A stretch of 64,000 bases of DNA from Polytrichum commune (GCA_950295325.1 OX485803.1:68775554-68839553), one strand, 5' to 3'. Counted from the first letter of the stretch, positions 33,251 through 45,865 are shown. Program-made: numbers and translations. The notes: generated from the letters alone by a model not told the origin.

Positions 33251-36200
33251 ATGGAAGGGGCGGGAGACGACGAGGAAGACATGCGGAGATTGGAGGAGGC
33301 TGCGCCGCAACTTGATTTGTATGAGCCATTGATAGAAAAAGAAAAGCTTACGAACGGGGGATTAAACGGGCACGTGCCAAATGGGGGGACGCATCATGTT
33401 GCTATGATCGGTGCCAAGGTTTCGCCTGTCGAAAGTCTTGATTACGAGTAAGTTGAGACACGCAAGCAAGTCACTGTCGGACGTGTTGAGGAGATCTACA
33501 ATTGCGATCCGAAAATTGTGAGAGCATAATGAAGATATTGTTTGTGTGTGTTAAAAAAGTATTGAGAAATGTCTATTCTTAACAAGGAGCTGAGGTCTGT
33601 TGGGGTGCTCAATTGACAGTGTTCGAAGAGTGGGAGGAAAGGAAAGAGTATCCTTAATTGGAAATGGTCAGTGAGGATATGAGGTCACAGGAAAGACTTG
33701 GATCGCATTCAATTTTTTTGGTTCACAGCATAGCGGATCCCCTTGTATTGAATGTATAAGACGCCTTAAGGTGAGTAGGTCATCTTTCTCTATTTTCTTT
33801 GTGTTGTAACTTACGATTGGTACGATCGTGTGCAGACTTATAGAGAACGAGGTATTCAGGGAGGATTGGCGCACCAGGAAGAAAACCGAGATCTTGCAGT
33901 ACATCATAGTGAAATGGACATTCGTAGGTCTTGTCGCCATTTTTACTGGCCTTGTCGCGTTGGCGATCAATTTGGCTGTGGAGAACATTGCTGGCGTCAA
34001 GTTCCTGCTCACCGTCAAATTCATGGAGTCAGACCGGTAAATTGCAAATTTCAACCTTAATGATTATGAGATCTGTTCTTGGCTGTTAGCCAGGTTTATG
34101 AATGATGAAGGGAAGTTATGACATCCTAGACGGCACGTCTGTAACCCAGACCACTGGCTTTTAAGATTTTCTATTGAGGTTCAGCGGCTGGAATAATTAG
34201 GGTTTAGGTTCATCTGCCTTTAGTTTATGCTTCAAAGCTTGTGATCTATTTCTCAATGCCATTACATAACTCCTGTATTAGTGTCTTACCTGTTGCGCAA
34301 TTATGTTCATGGACCTTGATTTGTTTCACATTCCTTTTGAGTTTGTAGCTGCTTTTGAAGCAGGGTTTAGAATATCACGATCGTCTCATGCACTAGAGGA
34401 CCTTCTTTCTAAGCTGGACTGGATGAGATCTTTTTAAATAAATTGAAGGATATGAAACTTCTTTATTGGGAGCAATTCTGTGCCACTCTGTGGCTTTAAA
34501 CGTGCATTGAGATGGTCGACCTGGTGGGGCCTTTGGTTGCTTAGAACTGCGTTTTTGTTTACAAGAGGAGATGTAGCAAAGCGTTAGAGGCTGTCCTCAG
34601 GAATGGAAAAGAAAGGTGGCATTTCCATCATACTAATCCAGTCAGGATAATGCTCGAGGAAATGAGCCTTTGCTAACACTGTTGATGTTGTTTTCCTCTA
34701 TGGGGCATTGATGTTGTTGTGACTTAGCATCTACTACAATTTGATTATTGGCAAGTATATTATAGTGCCGGACTAACGTGTTTTATTCACTTTTGGTGCA
34801 GGTTTATTCTGGCATTCTTGATCTATGCAGGTATCAATGTTATATTGGTTATGTTTGCAGCTTTGCTGTGTGTCTACATAGGCCCCTCAGCTGCGGGTTC
34901 AGGTATTCCTGAAGTCAAAGCCTACCTTAATGGTGTGGATACGCCCAACATATTTTCATTGAAGACGCTTATTGTGAAGGTGAGATGATGGGTGTCAGTA
35001 TTATTCAACCTAGATTTTTTGTTACTGTAGGTCCTCCCGCAATTACATGATTCGTAGGTGCCAGAAGGTAGATGACTTTTTGAACTTGCACTGGAAAACA
35101 ACAACACATCCTAATATTATGCTGTGAATGCAGATACTTGGAAGTATTGGTTCGGTGGCAGGAGGCTTGATTGTTGGGAAAGAAGGTCCTCTAGTGCATG
35201 TAGGCTCTTGCATTGCCTCTTTGCTTGGCCAGGGAGGCTCTGTAAAGTACGGCTTGACGTGTAAGTGGTTGCGTTATCTGAAGAATGATAGAGATCGCAG
35301 AGATCTTGTCACATGTGGGGCTGCTGCTGGAGTTGCTGCAGCTTTTCGAGCACCAGTTGGGGGTGTTCTTTTTGCATTGGAAGAGGTCACCTCCTGGTAT
35401 ATTTAACTGTGACTTTCTCCTCAATGACGTCTTTTCCATTTCTGTTGCCAAGCACATTCATTAGAGTTGGGAAAACTGAATGGTTTCAGGATTGATGTGT
35501 TGCAGATTATCTGGTACTTGTTACTGGCCATTGTAGTTCTTTAATTCGTTTGATTTCGGCTTAAGCTGATCCCTGCACTATTAATCTGTTGTGGTTTTTG
35601 GATGCACGGGAATTGTTGTTTGTGAGTTGAATTTGCATTTAATTTTATATAATGTAAGGTGGTTCTTGTTCGTCTCTTTTGATGCTGAATTATAATATGC
35701 ACATTGATTTGAGTGGGTCTCAACCATGAGTAGGGTTGCCATGTGGGAAATTTCATGAAGAACCACCATTTTCACTAAATACAAGCAGGAAGCACTCTTG
35801 GTAAATGGGCTGAATATTCACAGAAGGATATGTCAAGAAGGATGAGTCATTGATCTCTGTCTTTGTGGCGTTTGGCAGGTGGCGTGGTCCTCTTTTGTGG
35901 AGGGCATTCTTTACTACGGCCATAGTTGCAGTAGTTATGCGGACAGGAATTGCTTGGTGCAAGAACGGGGGATGTGGACTGTCTGGCGAGGGTGGCCTGA
36001 TCATCTTTGATGTCAGCGGTGTTCAAGACAACTATGGGTTGAAAGAGCTTGTTCCAGTGATCATTTTGGGCATTGTAGGGGGTGTACTGGGCAGTCTCTT
36101 TAACCAGATCAATGGAAAAATCATCATGTGGAGCAGCGGGTGGCTCAAGAAGTTTGTCTCTCACCATCATCTTCTATGATAGGAATGCACAATACTTGAC

Positions 36201-37835
36201 ATGTTGCTGGTTTGAGGTTCTTCTAGAGTCCTACACAAACTTCTGCAATTGAAAATTAGTATGTAAAGCCCTCAACATCTGCAAAGTTCAATCCACTAAT
36301 TCATCACCTGGTTTTTGGCTTGTACAGGAAAGGTAAATATGCAAAAATAGTCCAGGCCGTGATTGTGGCTCTCATTACATCTATTTGCAGCTTTGGACTT
36401 CCATGGTTAGCAGCATGCCAACCCTGTCCAGACCACAAAACTCTTCCTGGGGAGAAGGAGTGCCCCACATATGGGCGAGCTGGGAACTTCAAGAATTTTC
36501 ATTGCCCTGCAAATCAATATAATGACTTGGCTGGCCTTCTCTTTAATACAAATGAAGATACTGTCAGGAACCTGTTCAGCAAGGGAACAAACGGGGAGTT
36601 TAAGATTGGCTCTCTCTTCATATATCTGGGATCAGCGTACTCATTAGCACTTCTCACATATGGGATTGCAGTACCCTCAGGATTGTTTGTTCCTGCTATC
36701 CTCTGTGGAGCTACTTATGGCCGCATTATGGGTATGATAATGGGACAGTTCTACAGAGTGAAGCCTATGGACGAGGGCATTTATGCCCTCCTGGGAGCAG
36801 CATCTTTCCTTGGAGGTTCAATGAGGATGACTGTGTCACTCTGCATTATTTTGCTGGAGCTAACAAATAATTTGTACCTGCTACCCCTTATCATGCTTGT
36901 ATTGCTGATCTCCAAAACTGTTGGAGATTCCTTCAATGATGCACTATACACCCTGCATGTCCAGATAAAAGGGATCCCATTTTTGGAGTCTCACCCTTTG
37001 CCTTTCATGCGGCATCTGACTGCCAGAGATGCTATCACAAGACCACCAGTTTGGTTTTCAGGGATTGAAAAGGTGGGTACTATTATGGAAGTGCTGAAGA
37101 AGACAAAACACAATGCTTTCCCAGTGGTGGATGATGACACAGAGAAATGTGGTCAACCAGTACTCTGTGGGCTAGCACTGAGGTCACATCTCTTAGTCTT
37201 GCTGAAGAGGAGGCAATTTATATCAAGCAATCAGTTTCAAAGTCTTCCACAGAACATTCAATTTTCTCCAGCAGCCTTTGCCAAACCATGTTCAGGCAAA
37301 GGGCTGACCATCGATGATGTGGAATTGATGGTTGGTGAGGAGGAGATGTTTCTTGATCTGCATCAAGTTATCAATACATCTCCTTACACAGTTGTTGAAA
37401 CCATGTCTCTTGCCAAAGCCTATACTTTATTTCGACAGCTGGGACTCCGCCATCTTTGTGTCATGCCAAGAAACCCTGAGGTATTACACAAATCTCTACC
37501 TTAAATGCAATAGCTTGAATAGGAGTGTGTCCAATCTACTGCTATTGTTATTGTTAAGTCATGAAGTAGATGTGCATTCTCCTATTGCTATTTGCCGTGT
37601 TTTGAGTTTAGGGTCACTGTTTTAGGTGACTTACCTGTCTGTGATTTCCATATTTTGATTTGGAATGATATCTAATTATATCGTCTGATTGTGATTAATG
37701 CAGGGGCAGCCTATTCTTGGACTTCTTACACGGCATGATTTCATGCCGGATTACCTCCTAAACCTATACCCCAACCTGAGGCGATTTAATTACTCAAAGA
37801 TTCACGCTTTTGCTGCATTTAGTTCTAAACCATAG
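33251..37835 (+). CDS. Plant CLC chloride channel/exchanger (seven exons, 798 aa)
   Basis: CLC anion transporter, probably a Cl-/H+ exchanger of an endomembrane such as the tonoplast. Exons: 33,251-33,447, 33,836-34,036, 34,802-34,979, 35,134-35,396, 35,879-36,151, 36,328-37,480 and 37,704-37,835. All introns are GT-AG and the frame closes exactly to TAG. Family landmarks: SLDYE before the first helices; GSGIPEVKAYLNG (Ser166, the chloride-type residue where nitrate-selective AtCLCa has Pro); GKEGP with gating Glu209; FALEE with proton Glu276; SGLFVPAILCG at about 488-498. Two CBS domains follow (about 599-664 and 712-775), the second split by the last intron. Both glutamates argue for exchange rather than channel function. 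Start chosen at ATG 33,251 because the frame upstream has only a GTG. The length is normal for plant CLC-a/b/c/d/g. The exon-5 donor (AA|GTTTGT) is weak but frame-consistent. Confidence 0.93.
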
Positions 37836-39500
37836 CTTAGGTCTCCAATGCTTCGGCCAAGGCGCCATTTTGCCTCTGTTCATGACCATTTAGCTTTGAT
37901 CACCATCATTCAGCTCTCTGGATGACGAGTTTGCACCATAAATGTGGAGGTCTATCATTATTTTTTTGGTGATGGGATGGAGAACATCAATCTCTTTCCG
38001 TGTAATATCCTGTGCCCTGGGAGTGGAACGACTCTCTAAGTGGCAGCCCCTAATTATGAGGTCAGCTGGTGGTGTTGCACTCTTTGTGTGTACATCCACT
38101 TTGATTTGTATTTTGCTCTGGTGTGTCACAAGTTTGTCTCTGCGAAGCTTTCCAACTTGACCAGGGGCATACTGTTTGTGGAGTGAAAGGGTTGAAAGTG
38201 TCATGGAGTATAGCATTTCAACTACAATGCATGACGTCAATGTTTGTGTCAAGGGCTGAACCGAGTTTGTCATCCCATTTATGCTAAGAAATGGACGTGT
38301 GTCATGCCTCCATATTATGGAGAATAATTTCCGTTCCTCACTTCAGAGGCGCTGATCATTTATTTTTTGTTTTATGACAAGGTCACAAGTCCTGCTCTCT
38401 TCCAAGATAAGTAGCACGTTACTGTAATCCACTGGTAACCGGATCGATTGCAGGGTGTAGTGCAAGAGAGGTCAAAGCATCTCATATAACTCTCTGAAAA
38501 TGCCAGGATCATTGAAATCCTCTTGGTTTTGCTTCAAATCTTGCAGTCGAAAGTGTTGTTCGCATTCGCTATTTTGAAGAAACTCTTGGCTCTTTGCAAG
38601 TTGGTCATTACATGATGAACATGCCATCAGTACTTATTGGAGATCCTCATATTTATTGTTTGTCGGAAAGTTCATTACATGCTTGACAGCCCCAAAATCA
38701 GGGGTTCAAATATAGCCCACAGGCATCGCAGTTGAGGTCGAAATAGGTCCCGATTGATTTTTGTTTGTAAGGTGTTAATAGAAATGTTTGTGCAGGCATG
38801 AAATCATCATGCATCTGGATTCAGATGAAGCCGAAAATTGGTCTCATAGAGCATATTTGACACCGGAGTTTCTGTGTGGCAGCTGGCTCCTCATACTGTA
38901 CTGTGGTTCCTTTTTTGTGGGACTGTACGAAGTGTACCATATAGGACATAGCGAAAAAGTGCTTGCCAAAAGTGCTGGCCCCAACTTTCTGAACAACAGT
39001 GTTATTAACAGATTAGTACTTTCATAAACAGTAGAGTTATTTGTAAGCACTTTCATGAACAGTAAAGTTATTTGTAAACTCAAGCAGATGAAACCATGGA
39101 TTGTAATCCCAAACCCCAAGTTTATGAGAATCAACACAAAGTCACCCAAATCTTCTTAATGCTTAAATTACCATGCATTAAGAGTGGTGTTGGCTATTAA
39201 GAACTGACTTTCTAGCTTGTCCTAATAGGACGGGTGGGCCAAGCTCACTTTGCATCGGCCAATTCAGGATTGAGGATAGTGGGTGCCATGCACCTACCCT
39301 ATTTTAGATCATGAAGTTCTCATAGTTTTAGACTCAAGCAGAAAGAGGATGTCCCAAACGTTTCATTGAACTTCCAAAATAGGTTCCAATACACGATGAG
39401 CTAAGGAGCTCTTAATACGAAGTTTTCTCAAAGAAGGATCAAACCCATACTTAGGCCCTCTTTGAGGGACTTTACGGATAAGACTAGTGTCAACAAATGT
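37836..39500. other. CLC 3' UTR and intergenic DNA
   Basis: It probably contains the CLC 3' UTR for several hundred bases, with no conspicuous poly(A) signal I would fix. A minus-strand open frame (38,273-37,890) and a plus frame (38,788-39,027) show no recognisable family. A short imperfect repeat 'aacagtaaagttatttgta' occurs twice at 39,028-39,078. Confidence 0.4.
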
Positions 39501-39539
39501 TATCGACACTTTTGATCCATGTACTTAGAGTCCATGGAT

Positions 39540-40440
39540 TGTGGACTTTGATGGCAAATTTAGAATACACATAGATGATAAAATATTGCAAAACTTAGAG
39601 GGAGATGTTCTAATAATCTACATTATGATGATGGTTGCATGCAACACTCACAACCTATTTCATTTGAACAAGTTGGAAGAAGGTGGCCAAACAACTGGCA
39701 ACCACAAACTTGGGAGCTACTGACCTACTCAACTGAATGCGCGAATTTGTTCAAGGTTTTGATTAATTTTGAGGTTCAAGAATTTGATGAGTTGGCTTCC
39801 ATAATGTGTCCCACAATTTGCGATAATGTTTGTAGCACATGTTTGGAGAGGTTATGAGTGACATGCCCATGAAGTTGATACCCAAGCAACGTTTGATCAA
39901 CTCTATAATGTATTTGAAGCATGACAATGTTATTGGCTATGAGTATTCTCAATGCAATGTTGCATGCTCAATCTTGTGCGATGATGTGATATTTATTGCT
40001 TTGTACAGTACATCATTGATACACTTGACCATGAGATGGCTTGGCCTGATGAGGTGGAGAGCATGTGATTGTTTTGATTGAACCCTCATTTTCTAGGATG
40101 CATCAAAATCATTGACGGTACTCTCATCAAGATTCAAAAGCCTTGGTATATTCAATCCATGTGAAGTGGTTTAGTGGTTGCAAGACGTATTGTATGAAGA
40201 ATACAATGTGGTGTCATACAAATGACCTTTTATTCACTTGGATTTGGGTTTTTTGAGTTCTTTCCATGGTGTTACAATCTTTTGGCACTTTAACAATATT
40301 TGGAGTGCAATGGCGTGGAGGTCATTCCAATATCTCTTGCATGCACCAATGGTGTCACTGTACTTAATTGCGGGGTCGCAGCCGGTGACCATTGCGTTAT
40401 GATGCAATCATCTTTGACCAATTTAGATGCTTGACTTCCT
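39540..40440 (+). pseudogene. PIF/Harbinger transposase relic
   Basis: The plus-strand translation near 40,096-40,150 reads FLGCIKIIDGTLIKIQKPW, the first-Asp block of Harbinger transposases ('fpgcIGaIDGThixI'). Then, in shifted frames, come a TYCMKNTMW piece and NDL-F-HLDLGF-like residues. At about 40,255-40,330 SSFHGVTIFWHFNNIWSAM matches the 'GSxHDvxixrxsxlw' second-Asp block, with Asp replaced by Gly. Stops and frameshifts are frequent. Upstream pieces (39,541-40,081) may be its N-terminal part. Inactive. Confidence 0.6.
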
Positions 40441-40708
40441 AACCCTCTAGATACCATTGCATCTTCTTGCTCCAACATCAAGTTGTCCAAAATGACCCTA
40501 TCTTCAGTTGTGAATTCAACATCGGAGCACAAATTTGGACCATACATCAAGTTCTCAAATGGAATGTTCTCATAAGATAACTATGACAACCCCCTCCATT
40601 CCATATGTGACATCCAATTTAGAATAAGGACAAACAAAACACATAATAATCATTATATTAAACGCACTAAGACAAATCAATCCACTACTAACCATTGTGC
40701 TTTCCATT

Positions 40709-41209
40709 TCATTCTTTGTTTGTCCTGTTAGACCTTGCCCACTCAACATGCTTCACTAGATAATTAAGCTCGTATGCAAGCTCATCTTCTAGTGTTATGT
40801 AGAGATCATACAAGTCCTCATATTTTTTCATGAAGTAGTTTCTCATTTCACCATGTTCTATTGCCAAATGGAGGGCCTTAAAACACTCCCATATGTTTGG
40901 CTCTTTGAAAGCCAACTCCATCCCTTCTAGTTTGAAATAGGGAAGGCCCAAGTACTGGTGTTTGGGTTCACTATCATGTACATAATTACGGCATAGTAAG
41001 CTTGCCTTGGGTGGCAAGTACACACAGACATAATGACGACCTTCGGGATGAGGTCCGTCATAGTTGGCCTCTGAGCAATGCCAACTCCTTTGTGCTAAGC
41101 CTTGGAAATGGAAATACCAATAAGTGCAAAAACTTGTGGGGAGGACAAACGATGGATATATTGAAGAGCTCAAGGTATTAGTTGTATTCAATGAACACTT
41201 TGTGTTCAA
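40709..41209 (-). other. 166-codon minus-strand open frame, unrecognised
   Basis: Sequence is protein-like (…LPYFKLEGMELAFKEPNIW…, …YEDLYDLYITLEDELAYEL…) with an acidic C-terminus. It opens with a long AT-rich N-terminal stretch. No domain is recognised. It sits between the Harbinger relic and a CACTA-like terminus, so a transposon accessory ORF is likelier than a host gene. Confidence 0.25.
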
Positions 41210-41332
41210 ACCATTTCTTATGTCGATGACCTCTAAAATGTCTCAAATGATGTTTAACAACTAGGAAAAACGCATAGTTAGTTGTGAATGAGATAAGCTA
41301 TCTTCACTCGAAGTTAGACAATGAAGATCATA

Positions 41333-41361
41333 CACTACAAGAGAAACAAGGGTTTTTAGTA
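41333..41361 (+). mobile_element. Candidate CACTA (En/Spm) terminus
   Basis: CACTACAAGAGAAACAAGGG closely matches the conserved start of plant CACTA elements (CACTACAAGAAAA). A matching inverted end was not found in the window, so only one terminus is claimed. The adjacent degenerate AT-rich tract may be its subterminal region. Confidence 0.4.
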
Positions 41362-41564
41362 TAATGTTTTAGCATACATGTGCTAATTGGACCAACACTT
41401 CATGAAAAAAAGAAAATCGACATGTTTCTAGTATAAGTGTTGGAAAATAGTCATTGTTAACACATTGACACCCCGATATTGTCTATAGGATGACTCATAT
41501 CGTCCTATAAACAATCAGATAATTTGCCCAATAGATTGTGTGAATTATGGTCGGTAATGTTTAG

Positions 41565-42160
41565 GGCGTATGTGGTAAATCATGTACACAGTAAATAGTA
41601 GACAATTTCCAGTATATAATAAATAAAAGTCTGTTAATAGTAAAATAATATACTATAAATAGTAAATAAGAATAGCACACCATTAATAGAACTAATATAA
41701 TAACATAATAAATATCAGACCATAAATAATAAATAGTATACTATATACAATAGATGATAATAACATACTATAAATAATAAATAATAAAAACATCATACCA
41801 TTAATAGCAATAATACACTATAAATAGATAATATTATATTATATACAATAGATAATACTAACATACTGATAATAATAATAAATATAATATGAAATACTAT
41901 AATTAATAATTAATAAACTATAAACAGTGAATATTAGGCAGTACATAGTAAATATGATAAAATAAAAATTAAATACGAGGCAGTAAATAGCAAATACGAG
42001 ACACTTAATAATAAATAATAGGCAGTATACAACAAATACTAGATAATAAATTATAAGCAGTAAATAATAAACATTAAATAATATATGCCGTATATAGTTG
42101 ATATTATATTGTATATAGTAAATAAAAAATAAATAGTAACTTGGGGCCTCTATATACAAA
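41565..42160. repeat. 600-bp degenerate (ATA)GTAAATA satellite-like tract
   Basis: About 600 bp of 'agtaaata', 'ataaataata' and 'cagtaaatag' variants, almost without C or G on one strand. Open frames across it are compositional (Tyr/Ile-rich). Confidence 0.75.
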
Positions 42161-42390
42161 TGTTTTAAATACTTCTAATATATCATGCGCGGAGTGGTGG
42201 CTCAGGGCCGGTTTACATTACGGTGGAGAAGTCCACCGATCATGAAAAAAAGGGCGTTTCTCAATTGTGATTGGTCGAAAATGCAACTCTTGACCGGTGG
42301 GTGTTTACACTAGGTGAAGAAAACAATGGTGGTGAACTTTTCTCATGGATGATAAAATGACATGGCCACCTACATGGCGGCACTTTTTGG

Positions 42391-42474
42391 AGTCGGGCTT
42401 CTCCGGAGGAGGAGTTCCTTGTCCGGCCTCAAGAGGCTGGACAATAAACTCCTCCTCCGGAGAAGCCCGACTCA
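42391..42474. repeat. Perfect 26-bp inverted repeat inside the PIF element
   Basis: GAGTCGGGCTTCTCCGGAGG plus six more bases (42,391-42,416) pairs perfectly with 42,449-42,474. The interior adds TTGTCCgGCCTC / GAGGCTGGACAA, extending the stem to about 38 bp with a 2-nt loop. It is much more GC-rich than its surroundings. Confidence 0.85.
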
Positions 42475-42870
42475 ATAAAAAATACCATACAAATCGGCAA
42501 GTGTATGCAAAGTATCACCGGTTGCCAATCGATGCAATGTCAAAGAAATTCTACACTTTATTGGACTACAAAGTCTTAATTTTGTATCTTTCTTGCTCAA
42601 CATGGGTCCAAGCAAATGACATAAAAAAAAAATAGGCTTACTCACCTGTACACGATCTTTGAATATTTTTGCATTATATGATCCAAGAAGAAATTGTGAC
42701 ACATATCCACTTGGCCGGTCAAATTTCCACACCACCCTCTCCTTGCTCCCAAACAAAAAATATGCCATCATCATAATTGAAGCATTATGGTGATACATGA
42801 TGGTTTTTTGTATCGCCATAGTTGAAACGATAAAATACTTCAAAACCATAAAGATCATAAGAGAGCACAA
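42472..42870 (-). pseudogene. PIF/Harbinger transposase N-terminal fragment
   Basis: The frame contains FLCHLLGPMLSKKDTKLR followed by LHRLATGDTLHTLADLYGI. This is the helix-turn-helix-like block shared by plant PIF transposases ('aitLyRLAtGxslxtiadlyGv'). It then stops where the hairpin begins. The DDE domain is missing, so the element cannot mobilise itself. Confidence 0.65.
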
Positions 42871-44389
42871 AATTTATATTTTTCGATTATCCATGATTGA
42901 AGATCAAAGATAAGAAGAGAGAAATTGATGAGGATGATTAAGAGGAGAGCATGTCTTAAATAATACCAAAGAGTAGTGATTTGTCTAATGTGTATGAGTT
43001 TTCCCGTCTTCATTCTTAAACACCCAAGGAGACATTTATTTCCTACATGGGCCAAACTTGACAATTGGCAATTTGGCAATTTTCATTATCTTTTGAATAA
43101 AATTGAACATTATATTATACAATTCTTATGAACACAATTCTTGTTGAAATCTTTTGATACAATGTGAATGTAGAGAATTATGGTTTTTTATCAAAAAAAA
43201 TCTTCACCATTAGGTGAACTTCTCTTCACCGGTGGACTTCTCCGCTAAACTTCTCATCTAGGTGTTTAGACTTCAACCGGTCAAGACTCCTTAAGAAATA
43301 TTTTATTGCCTTTAATTCTTCTCCGGCACATCCACCATTTGCCTCATATAACCATGTCTTGGCCAAGTATTCTTGACCGACCGGAGGCCTTCTCTACCGT
43401 AGTGTAAACCGGCCCTTAGTGGCTAAGGCCTCTATGTGGGAGCCAAGAAGTTCAAAGATCAAATTCCTTGGCCCCCGCCCTTGGCTTAGCCTACTAGCTA
43501 GGTAAGTGGCTAGGCACTTAGAACTATAGGTTCTTATAGATGGCAAGGCTCGGGAGGTGAGTATTGGACTCACTAATGGTGGGTATCTTTTTTAAATGAC
43601 ACTCATTTGTTAAAAAATAGGACCACTCATTATTCAACATATCAACCAATGATAGCCCTACACATGCATGCACGCTTTAACGTTAAGTAATAATTTAGTG
43701 TGGAGCCCGTAAAACTTTTAGTATATTTAGACATCATAAGCAATGGTCCTAAACATATTGGCTATGTCCAAATAGACGATCCATGGGGTGTAGGGCATGG
43801 TCCCCCAAGACATTTATAGACAACACACTTTCTAGTAATATATGCTATTAGGTCACGTCTTTGTTTACTTCAATAAATGTCTTGTTACATGTCTAGATTG
43901 TACACAATCTCTAGTAGTGATACATGGGAGACATCACTTGAGACAACCCTTAACAAAGGGTTGTAGGCAGACACAAGACGTGGAAAATTATGATTCACCA
44001 CCAAGTCGTTGGAGAAGCCATGGATGTATGCAAAATTTGGGTCCTTGATGGTGTACTTTGTGTTGGATTCACGTTTAGGCAAGACAAAGTCCCAACTAGC
44101 CATTTTCCCTCCTACCAAGACCGTGTCAAAATATCAAGCAATTATATGCAATCCCAATACATGAAGCCATCAATTATTCATGTGATCAAATCCATACAAT
44201 CAAATTTTAAACAATGTTTATACTCATGTAGTCACCTTAGAACTACCAAAACACTTCACATGGAGCTTGGTACATGGAAATGTTTGGTCCACCCTAAAAA
44301 CCTAACTCTACTCTACACCTAATTGCTATGGTGCCAATACCTTCACGAAGAGGGCCCTAAACTTGGTTGTTACTGGATGGTCTTGCTGA

Positions 44390-44757
44390 CTCCAATAGTT
44401 ACAAAAGGCAACCATCACACAATGTTAGAATTGGAGGTGGATGTACACAAGAAATGCAACACCAATATGGAACCGAGGATCGGGAATTCGGATTGGGCTC
44501 GAGAAATTCCAATTTTTGAGTGGACACTAGAATTGGTTGTTCATATTGGACTTGGAATGGAGAATTCAGATTGGATTCGAGGAATGCCAACAATTGCGTT
44601 GAATTGTGATTTGATTGTTCATATTGGACTTGGAATGTAGAATTCAGATTTGGAGTTGAGAAGTTCCGATTATTGAGTTGACTCGAGATTCTGGACTTGG
44701 ATTTTGAAAGCTCAAATTGGACTCCACAAATTCCAATTTAGATTGGACTTGAGAAAT
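44390..44757. repeat. Degenerate 'ttggacttgga…gaattcagattgg' repeats
   Basis: A roughly 78-bp unit with 'ttgttcatattggacttgga' occurs at 44,537 and 44,615. Shorter echoes (aattggact, gagaaatgc, gaattc) continue to 44,757 and resume after the MITE (45,180-45,260). It is non-coding. Confidence 0.55.
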
Positions 44758-44758
44758 G

Positions 44759-45171
44759 CACGGGGAGGTCACTCCATTGTCAAGTTGAAAACCATGTGCG
44801 AACAAAGTTTGCTACCTCTATATTATATGCCATAGATAATTTTAAAAGTTATGATATTTTTTCTATATATACATATCCATTGATAATATCTTTTTTATAT
44901 ATTTTATATATTTTTAGTCATCTCCATTTTTTCTAGTAATTTTTTTAGTTCAATTCTGTGTCATTCTGGTTAGAAACGGTATGTTTTCTAGAAAAAAAAT
45001 TTATCAAATTTGGTTATCAATTTTTACTATGTAATAGATACCATGTATGTGTACTCATAATGTTTTTTTTTTGATAAAAGTTTGACCCATTTTGTTGATG
45101 CAACTTAGAAAAAGTAGATTTTTTTTGTTCGCACGTGGTTTTCAACTTGACAATGGAGTGACCTCCCCGCG
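44759..45171. mobile_element. hAT-type MITE, 413 bp, second copy
   Basis: Left end CACGGGGAGGTCACTCC and right end GGAGTGACCTCCCCGCG. Flanking duplication GAGAAATG at 44,751-44,758 and 45,172-45,179. The interior matches the 23,344-23,758 element in opposite orientation, including the TATATACATATCCATTGATA region. It interrupts the degenerate repeat described just before it. Confidence 0.75.
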
Positions 45172-45589
45172 GAGAAATGCCAATTCAAAGTGGAGTCGAG
45201 ACTGAGAGTTCAAATTGGACTTTGAATTTAAGAACTCAAATTGGATAACTTTATTGGGAGTTTGAGCCTTCACATAGATGGGGAACCGAGTTCAGCAACC
45301 CTTTGGGGTTGGTCTTGTTTTCATGGAACATTGGCCATTATTGGTACATGTTGACTAGAACTAAGATAATGGTAGTTTAGAACGAGTATAAAGTAAAAGC
45401 ATAGAGTTCATTATATTTGCTAATAATGAACATGCTTTTACTTTGGTTAAACTTAAGACAACTGGGCATGGTGGGCATGTATATAACGGACTCTTGCGCA
45501 AGAGTAAGGAGGTCTTTTTACCTTATCTTATGCTTGGGTGGTTCATGCCAAAGAATTTTCCAACAAAAAATTAAATTTTTGTTACATTT

Positions 45590-45865
45590 CAATATAGATC
45601 CAACACCATTTTGGCAACCCTTTGGGGACATATTCAATGCAACTGAAATCAAACTTTCCTCAATCAAGATTAGGCGAGCATTTTGGCAGCCCTTCGAGGA
45701 CATAATGAAATACACCAAATTCGAGAGTACAATCAGGTAGCCTTTTGGGGTCAAACTCTAATAAAAAAAATTTGGGAACCCATTTTGGCAACCCTTTGGG
45801 GACATATTGAAATCATCTAATTTCAGGAGCACAATCTAGCAACCTTTTGGGGTCAAATTTGAACA
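45590..45865 (+). repeat. Degenerate tandem 'ggcaaccctttggggacata' units
   Basis: The core recurs at about 45,612, 45,691, 45,735, 45,788 and 45,838, alternating between forms ending 'gggacatattga' and 'ggggtcaaact'. A single outlier is at 45,297. Confidence 0.6.

Larger units (their letters stand above)
42205..43415 (-). mobile_element. PIF/Harbinger element, 1.2 kb, internally degraded
   Basis: Terminal inverted repeats are GGGCCGGTTTACATTACGG at the left and the complement of CTACCGTAGTGTAAACCGGCCC at the right. The left flank is TCA and the right flank TTA, a one-mismatch 3-bp duplication as expected for this superfamily. Subterminal motifs (ggtgaac, cttctccgg, accggtcaaga) repeat in both halves. 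The minus strand still carries a transposase fragment. A perfect hairpin interrupts the coding region at 42,391-42,474. Confidence 0.8.

Noticed and set aside
37890-38273. 127-codon minus frame after the CLC gene
   Set aside because: Lies in the probable CLC 3' UTR. No domain, and composition is not convincing.
38695-38720. tRNA T-arm-like 'ggttcaaata'
   Set aside because: No acceptor or anticodon stem could be built around it.
41839-42159. 106-codon Tyr/Ile-rich frame
   Set aside because: Pure composition effect of the GTAAATA tract.
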